Source of the DNA: Candidatus Cloacimonadota bacterium | GTDB lineage: Bacteria > Cloacimonadota > Cloacimonadia > Cloacimonadales > JAFGVF01 | Assembly (NCBI GenBank): GCA_016938155.1 | Contig: JAFGVF010000135.1 | Location: forward strand, 1-13,862 | Length of the DNA: 13,862 bases | Direction: 5' to 3' | In this document: positions 7,278 to 13,862 of the stretch, piece by piece | Layout of the letters: each line of letters opens with the position of its first letter | Numbering within the stretch: the first letter of the stretch is position 1 | Made by a program: the position numbers and the translations under genes | Notes under the pieces: model-generated | What the model was told of the DNA's origin: nothing | Databases searched by the model: none | What the model saw: the letters and a program-made list of their open reading frames with translations, nothing else

Positions 7278-10200
7278 GTGAAATCAAAATTGTGCATTGT
7301 TATACTGATGTTTATAATGCTGACAACTTTAATCGCTGATGTAACAAATGGCTGGGCAGAAGACAAAGCCATTAGACAGGGAGTGAACATCGAATGGTTC
7401 AGATCCGCTAATGGGACAGCCGATGGTGCTTTTTATGTTTGGTCTGACACCAAGAATGGTGGTCGTGATCTTTGGGGACAATTCGTAGGATCTGATCCAA
7501 ACGCAGTTATGCCGGATCCAATCCTGATTGACGGCAAACCAAACAGACAAGAAGACCCTGTTGTAGTTCAGACATCTGACGGTAATTATATCGTTGCATG
7601 GGTAGATTTTTCATCAGACCCTGACGGCGATGTTTATGCTCAAAAACTTGACCCAAACGGAAATCTATTATGGCCAGAAGGTGGAGTAGCCCTCTGCCTG
7701 AATGAAGAGAACCAGATTTCTTTGAATATGGTTCCAGATAATACCGGTGGAGCTTTTGTATTATGGGTTGATTCCAGAAACTATAATAAAGACCTTTTCT
7801 GTCAGCATGTTACCGGAGACGGTAGTTTAGCTGCCAACTGGGATTCTGATGGGAACCCTGTAGCTAACAGTGCAAATAACGAAGTATCCAATTCAATGTG
7901 GGAAGATGGACAAGGTGGATTTATTGTAGCTTATAATATTGATGCACCAGCTCCACAAGGTAAAAATATTCTCATGAAGAGAATCTTGAGTGATGGAACT
8001 TCTGCATGGGGTGACGCTCAGGACTTATGTGTTGAACCCGGTGACCAAACTAATATCAAGGTTAGACCTTTCGGACCTGATACTTTTATCATTGCCTGGT
8101 CAGATAAAAGAAACCTTGATCCGGATATCTATGCTCAAAAAGTTGCACTTGACGGTACAATTATGTGGGCATCTGACTTACTCGTATATGGCGATGCTAC
8201 TGAAGAAAACTTTGCCCAGCAGTTCAACCCGCAAGTAACTGCAACCAGTGATAACGCTGCTGTTATTATCTGGGAAGACCTGAGAAATGACCCTCAGTAT
8301 CCGGATTTATATGGACAGAAAGTTGATTTAAACGGTAATTTACTTTGGAATGCAGATGCCATTGCAGTTTCTACAGAAGCCTACGCACAGCAGGATCCAC
8401 GCTTGGCAGCAGATGACCAAGGTGGTGTTTTCGTTGCCTGGGATGATACCCGTGACGGGAATGCTCCTCATTTTGATGTTTATGCTCAACATATAGATTC
8501 AACAGGAAACATCCTCATGGATACTGACGGGACAGCTATTTGTGTAGCTCCCGGTGAGCAGAACGGTTCAATCGTTAAATTTTCTAATGGAAACGCTTAT
8601 GTTAACTGGTTGGATGCCAGAAACGGTTCTCATGGTATTTTCTATCAGGTTATAAACAGCAGCAATCAACTTGTAATGGAAGAAAACGGAAAAGAAGTAT
8701 TCTGGGGACTTTCAGGTGATGCTTTAAAAGAACAGTTTATTACTGTAGAGAGAGAAAATGACCTTGTTGCAATCTGGGCTGATACTCGCTATGCAAGCTT
8801 CGGTTACCAGATATTCTATCAGTTTGTTAACGCAGACGGTATTGTTTTTGATGATTTAGAGGAAAGAAATGGTCGTTCATTGACCGAACTTACTTATGGT
8901 TCTCAATCAAAGCCTGCTGCTGTAGCCACACCTGAAGGTCAGATTTGCGTGGTATGGGAAGAGCAGAGAACTGCTTACCCTAAAGTTTATGCTCAGCTTA
9001 TTGATGTTGACGGAACAAGACTTTGGGGCGACTTAGGGCTTGAGTTAACTGTAAATACACCGCTTAGCCAATCCAAACCAAAGGTTGACTATTATAATGG
9101 TGCCTTCTATTTTGCCTGGTCAAACCTTAGTGCCTCTACTCAGATAAATCAGGTTTATGCTCAGAAAGTAGTTGATGGCAATGTACTCTGGGGAGACGAT
9201 GGCTTGTTGGTTTCTGCAACTGCCAGTGGTGCTCAAGAACGAGAAAGTCAGCTTGAAGCTATGAAAGGCTTGTACTTCGTTTGGACTAAATCACTTCCTA
9301 CTTGGAATGTTGCTGTATTGGCAAAGAAACTTAACGAAGATGGAACAACCTCCACCGGTTTCCCGGAGGAAGGTATTAAAATTTCTGAGTTTACAGACAC
9401 AGTTCTATATTCGAACCAGACAGCTCCAGTTATTAATGTAGTTAACAATGATTTAATCTGTTTCTGGCAGGATTTCAGAAACAATTATCTGGCATATTAC
9501 TACGGAATGATGATTGGTCCAGATGGTACCTATCTCTGGAGTAATGATGGTGTAATCGTTGGAGACAATACAGATAATTTCGACCATTCACAGGAACAAT
9601 TTAAATTCATCGTGGCAAGCGATGATTCAATAATCAGTGCCTGGACAGAGAATACAGTCGGTGTCGGTGATATTTATATGCAGAAGCTTGATTTTTCAGG
9701 CAACCAAGCCTGGGCAACTACAGGACTTAATGCAATTGTTAAGGACTCTACTCAGACTTCCGTAAGTCTTACTCAACTTGGTGCTGAGCATTTCGGTGTT
9801 GTTTGGGAAGATAATGTTACTTTTGAATCAGACATCTTCTTCAATCTTTACACACTAGATGGCGAGCCACAGTTTAATCTTGGCGATGGCTATATGATTT
9901 CAGAACCGATTAAAAGACAATATACTCCCAAGATTGGGAATATTCATAATCAGAAAGCCATGACTATATGGTCAGATGGAAGATCAAGCGGTAAAACCGA
10001 GATTATCGGTCTTTATGCTCAAGTTCTGCACATTGATGAAGTAGGTAATGAAGAGAGTACTAACCCCTCTGTCAATACATTCTCAGTTTCTCAGAACTAC
10101 CCCAACCCCTTCAATCCAACCACTACCATTAAGTTTAACTTACCTGCTCCTTCAGAGGTTGAAGTTACCATTTTCAATATCTTAGGACAGAAAGTGAAGA

Positions 10201-10352
10201 CACTGGCAAAAGATAGATTCGAATCTGGTGTAAACACTCTTGTTTGGAATGGTGATGATGCAAAAGGAAACTCTGTTTCTTCCGGAATATACTTCTACAA
10301 AGTTGAAGCAGGTCAATCATCTGTAACAAAGAAAATGGTGTTAATGAAATAA
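7278..10352 (+). CDS. Large secreted repeat protein (propeller-like) with T9SS sorting domain
   Basis: The 1024-residue protein uses a GTG start behind a strong AGGAGG. A signal peptide covers residues 1-20 (basic MKSK, hydrophobic core, probable cleavage TTLIA/DV). Residues about 50-925 are about sixteen degenerate repeats of roughly 45-65 residues. Each has a strand ending in W-[SVE]-D-x-R (AWSDKRN, IWEDLRN, AWDDTRD), then [DV]-[VIL]-Y-[AG]-Q-[KH]-[LVI] and D.nG..lW. This is consistent with one or two beta-propellers or a superhelix. No catalytic motif was seen. Residues 938-1024 begin SQNYPNPFNPTTTIKFNLP and end GIYFYKVEAG...KKMVLMK, a FlgD-like T9SS type A sorting domain. Such proteins are presumably displayed or released at the cell surface, perhaps for binding. 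It follows the C25 peptidase gene by 129 bp and ends at a strong terminator. Confidence 0.8.
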   Translation: MKSKLCIVILMFIMLTTLIADVTNGWAEDKAIRQGVNIEWFRSANGTADGAFYVWSDTKNGGRDLWGQFVGSDPNAVMPDPILIDGKPNRQEDPVVVQTSDGNYIVAWVDFSSDPDGDVYAQKLDPNGNLLWPEGGVALCLNEENQISLNMVPDNTGGAFVLWVDSRNYNKDLFCQHVTGDGSLAANWDSDGNPVANSANNEVSNSMWEDGQGGFIVAYNIDAPAPQGKNILMKRILSDGTSAWGDAQDLCVEPGDQTNIKVRPFGPDTFIIAWSDKRNLDPDIYAQKVALDGTIMWASDLLVYGDATEENFAQQFNPQVTATSDNAAVIIWEDLRNDPQYPDLYGQKVDLNGNLLWNADAIAVSTEAYAQQDPRLAADDQGGVFVAWDDTRDGNAPHFDVYAQHIDSTGNILMDTDGTAICVAPGEQNGSIVKFSNGNAYVNWLDARNGSHGIFYQVINSSNQLVMEENGKEVFWGLSGDALKEQFITVERENDLVAIWADTRYASFGYQIFYQFVNADGIVFDDLEERNGRSLTELTYGSQSKPAAVATPEGQICVVWEEQRTAYPKVYAQLIDVDGTRLWGDLGLELTVNTPLSQSKPKVDYYNGAFYFAWSNLSASTQINQVYAQKVVDGNVLWGDDGLLVSATASGAQERESQLEAMKGLYFVWTKSLPTWNVAVLAKKLNEDGTTSTGFPEEGIKISEFTDTVLYSNQTAPVINVVNNDLICFWQDFRNNYLAYYYGMMIGPDGTYLWSNDGVIVGDNTDNFDHSQEQFKFIVASDDSIISAWTENTVGVGDIYMQKLDFSGNQAWATTGLNAIVKDSTQTSVSLTQLGAEHFGVVWEDNVTFESDIFFNLYTLDGEPQFNLGDGYMISEPIKRQYTPKIGNIHNQKAMTIWSDGRSSGKTEIIGLYAQVLHIDEVGNEESTNPSVNTFSVSQNYPNPFNPTTTIKFNLPAPSEVEVTIFNILGQKVKTLAKDRFESGVNTLVWNGDDAKGNSVSSGIYFYKVEAGQSSVTKKMVLMK

Positions 10353-10373
10353 AGCTTCTTAGATAAGCAAACG

Positions 10374-10409
10374 AAAGGGCAGGTTAGAATCACCTGCCCT
10401 TTTCTCTTG
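10374..10409 (+). terminator. Rho-independent terminator after the repeat-protein gene
   Basis: AAAGGGCAGGT (10374-10384) pairs perfectly with ACCTGCCCTTT (10392-10402) around a 7-base loop, and the run continues as TTTTCTCTT. The perfect 11-bp stem with a T-rich tail 22 bp after the stop codon is a typical intrinsic terminator. Confidence 0.9.
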
Positions 10410-10442
10410 ACTGCAATTCTAAGCCCAATTTTGTCGAGATAT

Positions 10443-10448
10443 GGAGAA
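10443..10448 (+). promoter_or_regulatory. Ribosome-binding site that fixes the lipoprotein start
   Basis: GGAGAA lies six bases before the ATG at 10455. An in-frame TTG at 10407 overlaps the tail of the upstream terminator and would place 16 extra residues ahead of a perfect lipoprotein signal, so it is rejected. Confidence 0.7.
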
Positions 10449-10454
10449 GAAAAT

Positions 10455-11441
10455 ATGAAGAAAGTTGCTATAGTTCTATTATCTATCATGATTCTCGGTT
10501 GTGCAATCCCCTCCTTGAGTAATCTCAAGAATGCTTCTGAAGTTAAAACCAAGGCTATTTTGTTACCTGAGCCTTTTAGCAGTAAATATGCCGAGTATTC
10601 AGCCATGTGTCCCTTAATGGACGGTATTCTTTTAGTTCCACAGTATCCTGAACGGTTTAAAACAGATACTACTGAAGGTAGTTTTCTGTTTTTAAAAAAC
10701 ACAGTACTAAAAAACTATATAGAGGGAGATTCTACTTCCTCCATTGCTTGTAACACAATAGAGGTAAAAGGGCTTGATGAATTACATAAACTCGAATTCT
10801 ATGAAGGCTTTGAAGCATGTGCATCTGATGATGCAAAGCTGTATTTTGCCATTGAAATCGGTGGCGAGAAACCATATACCATAGCGGTAAAAGGTGATTT
10901 CAATGCCGTGGACAATACTATTAATTTAGATAGTAGTTCCATCACAAAACTTGAGACTCCCATAATTCTTGAAAATGCAACTTATGAAAGTATTGCATTG
11001 TTTAAGCAAAGGCTATATTTCTTCTATGAAGGCAATGGAAAGGCTATAAATCCAGATGCTTATGCCCTATCCACAGATAAAGATTTCAGGAATGCAGAAA
11101 AAATACCTTTTCCTAACTTGGAATTCCGAGTTACTGATGCCACTTCCATTTCAGACAAGGGATCCTTTTATGTAATCAATTACTTCTGGCCCGGTGATGC
11201 AGAGAAATACAAACCACAAACGGACATGGTAACTTTGATTGAAGTTCCGGCTACAGGAATCGAACGATTAATACCTCTAAAAATATTTAATGGTCGGATA
11301 GAACCCGATTTAAAAGCCAAGGTAATCAATCTTGAATACAATGACCGGAATTGGGAGGGAATTGTACGATTTGAAGACGGCTTTCTTTTAGTAACAGATA
11401 AATATCCGGAAACTGAGTTGTTATATACAGTTGGGAAGTAA
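10455..11441 (+). CDS. Lipoprotein of unknown function
   Basis: The 328-residue protein begins MKKVAIVLLSIMILGCAIPS, a lipoprotein signal with lipobox ILGC and predicted lipidated Cys16. The mature part shows no family I recognise. It is rich in short beta-like stretches (KAILLPEPF, SEVKT, KLYFAIEIGGEKPYTIAVKG, RLYFFYEGNG), acidic to neutral, with alternating 'readout-like' segments that could form a propeller or beta-sandwich; this is a guess from pattern. The residue after the lipidated Cys is Ala, not Asp, so under the E. coli rule the Lol system would send it to the outer membrane. It sits after a strong terminator, so it needs its own promoter; TTGACT at 10407-10412 has no clear -10 partner. 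No enzyme motif was seen. Confidence 0.75.
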   Translation: MKKVAIVLLSIMILGCAIPSLSNLKNASEVKTKAILLPEPFSSKYAEYSAMCPLMDGILLVPQYPERFKTDTTEGSFLFLKNTVLKNYIEGDSTSSIACNTIEVKGLDELHKLEFYEGFEACASDDAKLYFAIEIGGEKPYTIAVKGDFNAVDNTINLDSSSITKLETPIILENATYESIALFKQRLYFFYEGNGKAINPDAYALSTDKDFRNAEKIPFPNLEFRVTDATSISDKGSFYVINYFWPGDAEKYKPQTDMVTLIEVPATGIERLIPLKIFNGRIEPDLKAKVINLEYNDRNWEGIVRFEDGFLLVTDKYPETELLYTVGK

Positions 11442-11447
11442 TAAATG

Positions 11448-11480
11448 AACAAGCCTTTGTGAATGCATGATTTGCTTGTT
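11448..11480 (+). terminator. Possible weak terminator after the lipoprotein gene
   Basis: AACAAGC (11448-11454) pairs with GCTTGTT (11474-11480) across a 19-base loop, followed by AAATAATTATTTT. The short stem, large loop and interrupted T-run make this weak. It may simply be a chance inverted repeat ahead of rpsA. Confidence 0.35.
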
Positions 11481-11551
11481 AAATAATTATTTTCTGGACA
11501 AATAAGCCGTCTGAAAAAGGATGGTGGCAAATCGAAACAGGGAGTTATTGA

Positions 11552-13045
11552 ATGACTGATGTAAAAGCAACAACAGAACAAGTTAAATCCAATGTCGCTG
11601 ATGATTATCAGAAGATGTTGGATCAGTCTCTCACACAATCTTCAGAACCGAGAAAAGGAGATGTTGTAGAGGGGGAAATCATTAACATTAACGACAGTTA
11701 CATTTTTGTTAATCTTGGAGGCAAGGTAGATGCAATTGCAGCCAGAGAAGATTATCAGGACAAAGATGGAACTTTAAAAGTAGCAATCGGAGACAAGTTA
11801 TCCGGTTTCATCGTGGACATCAATGAATCCAGCATAACAATTGCTCGTTCACTTTCAAAATCGAATGTGGATAAGAGTGCAATTAAAGATGCTTTTATAA
11901 ACAAAATTCCTGTAGAAGGTAAAGTAACCTCTAAAGTGAAAGGTGGATATAGTGTTAGTTTACTGGGAGTCAGAGCTTTCTGTCCCGTATCACAGATTGA
12001 CCTTAGACCATCAGATAATGCAGAATTATATGTAGGTAAATCATTCGAATTCATGATCATTGAATTTGAAGACAGAGGAAGAAATATCATCGTCTCCCGC
12101 AAGGCAGTTTTGGATGCAGAGATTTCTGCAGGTAAAGATGCCGTTCTATCAAAACTCAATCCCGGAGATGTAGTGAAGGGTATTGTAAAACGCTTCACAA
12201 ACTTCGGTGCTTTCATTGATTTAGGTGGATATGAAGGACTTCTTCATGTTTCTGAAATCTCATGGGCTCATGTAGCTAAACCGGAAGATGTACTTGCAGA
12301 AAACCAAGAGATTGAAGTTAAGATACTTGCAATGGATAATGACAAGATTTCTCTTTCTCTCAAACAGCTTGAAATTAATCCTTTTGAAAAAGCTCTGAGT
12401 GATTTGAATGAAGGTGATGATTGTGAAGTAAAAGTACTTCGCCTACATCCATTCGGTGCTTTTGTAGAGATTAAACCCGGTGTTGAAGGTTTGATCCCCG
12501 TTTCAGAACTTGCTATGGGCAGAATGATTAAGCATCCTAAAGATGTTCTTTCTGTCGGTGATATTGTTGAAGCCAGAATCCTTAAAATTATACCTTCAGA
12601 GCAGAAGATTTCTCTCTCCATGAAAGCCTTGCAACCTGACCCTTGGGCTGATGTAGATTCGAAGATCAAAGAAGGTGATATTGTTGAAGGAACTGTCGAG
12701 ACCAATACAAAGCATGGCGTATTTGTTACTATTGCCCAAGGTCTTACAGGCTTACTACCAATCTCCCGAATCAGGGAAGGAGAGCAATACCATACCGGAG
12801 ACAAAGTTGAACTGGCTATAACGAGAATCAATGTACAGGACAGAAGAATTTCCCTTAATTATACTGATGCTCCTGCTGACGAAGAAAAGCCTCGCTTTAA
12901 AAAGGATTTTTCTGAACAAAATAACGAAAATCATGGAAACTGGGATAAGAAGTCTCGTACACCAAGAAGAAACGACCAATCATGGAAGAAGTTTGCTTCT
13001 GAAGAAAGAGATATTCCGGATGATAATCCATTCAAAGATTTATAA
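11552..13045 (+). CDS. rpsA: 30S ribosomal protein S1, five S1 domains
   Basis: The 497-residue protein has five S1 RNA-binding (OB-fold) domains at about 35-101, 119-187, 204-272, 287-358 and 374-437. The signature 'G.V...t.fGaFVdl..g.eGLlh.SE' is clearest in domains 3 (FGAFIDLGGYEGLLHVSEIS) and 4 (FGAFVEIKPGVEGLIPVSEL). Domains 1 and 2 are more divergent, as in bona fide S1, where they bind the ribosome; later domains hold mRNA for initiation. E. coli S1 has six domains and 557 residues, so one fewer here. A basic, Asn-rich tail (about 446-497) ends DDNPFKDL. The start ATG follows AGGGAG by seven bases. The gene converges on tpx. A non-ribosomal S1-repeat RNA-binding protein is the main alternative, but length and domain divergence favour rpsA. 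Confidence 0.85.
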   Translation: MTDVKATTEQVKSNVADDYQKMLDQSLTQSSEPRKGDVVEGEIININDSYIFVNLGGKVDAIAAREDYQDKDGTLKVAIGDKLSGFIVDINESSITIARSLSKSNVDKSAIKDAFINKIPVEGKVTSKVKGGYSVSLLGVRAFCPVSQIDLRPSDNAELYVGKSFEFMIIEFEDRGRNIIVSRKAVLDAEISAGKDAVLSKLNPGDVVKGIVKRFTNFGAFIDLGGYEGLLHVSEISWAHVAKPEDVLAENQEIEVKILAMDNDKISLSLKQLEINPFEKALSDLNEGDDCEVKVLRLHPFGAFVEIKPGVEGLIPVSELAMGRMIKHPKDVLSVGDIVEARILKIIPSEQKISLSMKALQPDPWADVDSKIKEGDIVEGTVETNTKHGVFVTIAQGLTGLLPISRIREGEQYHTGDKVELAITRINVQDRRISLNYTDAPADEEKPRFKKDFSEQNNENHGNWDKKSRTPRRNDQSWKKFASEERDIPDDNPFKDL

Positions 13046-13065
13046 TAATCTTTCTATAGATAGAC

Positions 13066-13093
13066 AAAAGGCGGAGTTAACTCCGCCTTTTTT
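13066..13093. terminator. Perfect palindromic bidirectional terminator between rpsA and tpx
   Basis: AAAAGGCGGAGTT (13066-13078) is followed immediately by its exact reverse complement AACTCCGCCTTTT (13079-13091), then two more T. Read rightwards it ends rpsA with a GC-rich stem and seven T; read leftwards it gives the same stem and four T for tpx. Loop bases come from the central TTAA. Confidence 0.9.
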
Positions 13094-13110
13094 ATTATTA
13101 TTCAGATTTT

Positions 13111-13608
13111 TCAGATATTTTTCAGTACTTCATCGTAGTCAGGTTCATCAATAATTTCAGGTACTAACTGAGTATATTTAACTTTCCCTTGTTCATCTAT
13201 TACAACTACAGCTCTTGCAAACAAACCTTCCATTGGACCATCAACTATGGTTACTCCGTAGGCTTTACCAAAAGCAGTATCTTTCATGCTTGAAAGTGTT
13301 ACAACATTATCAAGACCTTCTGCCCCGCAGAAACGAGCCTGTGCAAAGGGTAAATCGCGTGAAATACATAAAACAACAGTATTATCAATTTCTGATGACA
13401 CTTTGTTAAAATGTCTTACACTGTTTGCACAAACTGGTGTATCGAGGCTTGGGAATATGTTCATAATCACTTTCTTTCCTACATAATCTTTTAGCTGTTT
13501 ATCGCTCAAATCTTTGAAAGTAAGCTTGAAATCAGGAGCTTTTACTCCAATCTGAGGAAGTTCTCCAATTGTGGTGAAAGGGTTTCCCTTTAAAGTTATC
13601 TTTGACAT
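13111..13608 (-). CDS. tpx: Thiol peroxidase (atypical 2-Cys peroxiredoxin, Tpx)
   Basis: The 165-residue protein matches the Tpx family in length and along its whole sequence. It opens with the family's 'I.l.GnpfttiGelp.vG..APdF.l' N-terminus. The peroxidatic site is PSLDTPVC with Thr57 and Cys60; the resolving residue is Cys94 in LPFAQARFCGAEGL. Cys81 and Arg132 (FARAVVVID) are also at the positions expected from E. coli Tpx (Cys82, Arg133). It reduces hydrogen peroxide and organic, especially lipid, hydroperoxides using thioredoxin, and the lack of a signal peptide fits a cytoplasmic role here. The ATG has an excellent AAGGAG (13614-13619) five bases upstream. No clear -35/-10 pair was found on its side. 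In an anaerobe it would serve oxygen-stress defence. Confidence 0.96.
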   Translation of the reverse strand: MSKITLKGNPFTTIGELPQIGVKAPDFKLTFKDLSDKQLKDYVGKKVIMNIFPSLDTPVCANSVRHFNKVSSEIDNTVVLCISRDLPFAQARFCGAEGLDNVVTLSSMKDTAFGKAYGVTIVDGPMEGLFARAVVVIDEQGKVKYTQLVPEIIDEPDYDEVLKNI

Positions 13609-13660
13609 AATATCTCCTTAATTATTTATTGTGATACAGCGTGTTAAAAAAAATCCGCCT

Positions 13661-13688
13661 TTGGAAGAAAAATTACATAATATATTAT
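13661..13688 (+). promoter_or_regulatory. Candidate promoter for the exported protein at the right edge
   Basis: TTGGAA (13661-13666), a 16-bp spacer and TATTAT (13683-13688) lie about 50 bp before the ATG at 13739. The same AT-rich block contains TATAAT on the opposite strand (13689-13684), which might serve tpx but lacks a good -35. Confidence 0.45.
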
Positions 13689-13738
13689 AGAAACCAAGAA
13701 AAGTTTTTTAGGAATTGAAGAAAATAAAGAGGTGAAGA

Positions 13739-13862
13739 ATGAAGAAATTTGTCATCACAATGACATTGCTGCTCTTGTTATGCATTATTACAGCTATTCC
13801 CGTAGCAGAATCTAAAGCAATACAGATTGCGGGAAATTGGTTCTCAATGCATTCATCACAAA
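13739..13862 (+). CDS. Exported protein, N-terminus only (runs off the window)
   Basis: Forty-one codons are visible from an ATG with a good GAGGTGA ribosome site (13729-13735). MKKFVITMTLLLLLCIITA is a clear signal peptide with probable cleavage near PVA/ES. The next residues, SKAIQIAGNWFSMHSS, resemble the 'A..vA.nwf' helix that begins the prodomains of secreted cysteine peptidases (C10/streptopain or gingipain-like) in T9SS-bearing bacteria. That is a pattern-based guess from fewer than 20 residues. The Cys in the hydrophobic run (LLLLC) lacks a small residue before it, so a lipoprotein signal is unlikely. The gene diverges from tpx with 130 bp between the start codons. Confidence 0.7.
   Translation, partial: MKKFVITMTLLLLLCIITAIPVAESKAIQIAGNWFSMHSSQ

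Noticed and set aside
10407..10454. TTG start for the lipoprotein
   Set aside because: It lies in the T-rich tail of the upstream terminator and places 16 residues before a canonical lipoprotein signal.
12268..12831. 187-codon open frame antisense to rpsA
   Set aside because: It is a mirror of the S1 coding frame, Ser/Ile-rich with no ribosome site or domain.

Overview
The window looks like chromosome of a Gram-negative, anaerobic-type bacterium of the FCB superphylum, most likely a Cloacimonadota (Candidatus Cloacimonas-like) lineage. The reasons are lipoprotein-sorting (Lol) genes and an AsmA/TamB-like gene, which imply an outer membrane; two large proteins ending in type IX secretion (T9SS) C-terminal sorting domains, one of them a gingipain-family (C25) peptidase; AT-rich DNA; and TTGACA/TATAAT-like promoters. 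The assignment is inference: the window has no rRNA or taxonomic marker, and Ignavibacteria, Marinimicrobia or Fibrobacterota relatives carry similar proteins.

Layout. (1) Positions 1-2873, minus strand, hold a tightly packed envelope operon read right to left: a LolC/LolE-family permease, a LolD-like ATPase (the genes overlap as TAATG), then an AsmA/TamB-like protein whose start directly abuts the ATPase stop and which runs off the left edge. Its promoter sits almost on top of the first ATG, suggesting a leaderless or nearly leaderless mRNA. (2) Positions 2874-3752 are an 879-bp divergent intergenic region. At its centre is a striking palindromic array of CACTG/CAGTG cores repeated at exactly 11-bp spacing, folding into a long imperfect hairpin. 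(3) Positions 3753-10352, plus strand, hold two giant exported proteins, a C25 peptidase and a protein with about sixteen repeats, both with T9SS sorting domains; a clear terminator follows. (4) Positions 10455-11441 encode an unrecognised lipoprotein. (5) Positions 11552-13045 encode a five-domain ribosomal protein S1. (6) It converges on thiol peroxidase tpx (minus strand), and a perfect palindrome that can terminate both genes lies between them. (7) A divergent gene for another exported protein begins at 13739 and runs off the right edge.

The common thread is the cell envelope: LolCD-type lipoprotein release and an AsmA/TamB-like bridge serve outer-membrane assembly, while the two T9SS cargo proteins, the lipoprotein and the truncated exported protein would use that envelope. 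rpsA and tpx are housekeeping genes. No T9SS machinery, mobile-element gene, tRNA, rRNA or CRISPR array was seen. The strongest candidate for something undescribed is the 11-bp-phased palindromic array at about 3304-3465.
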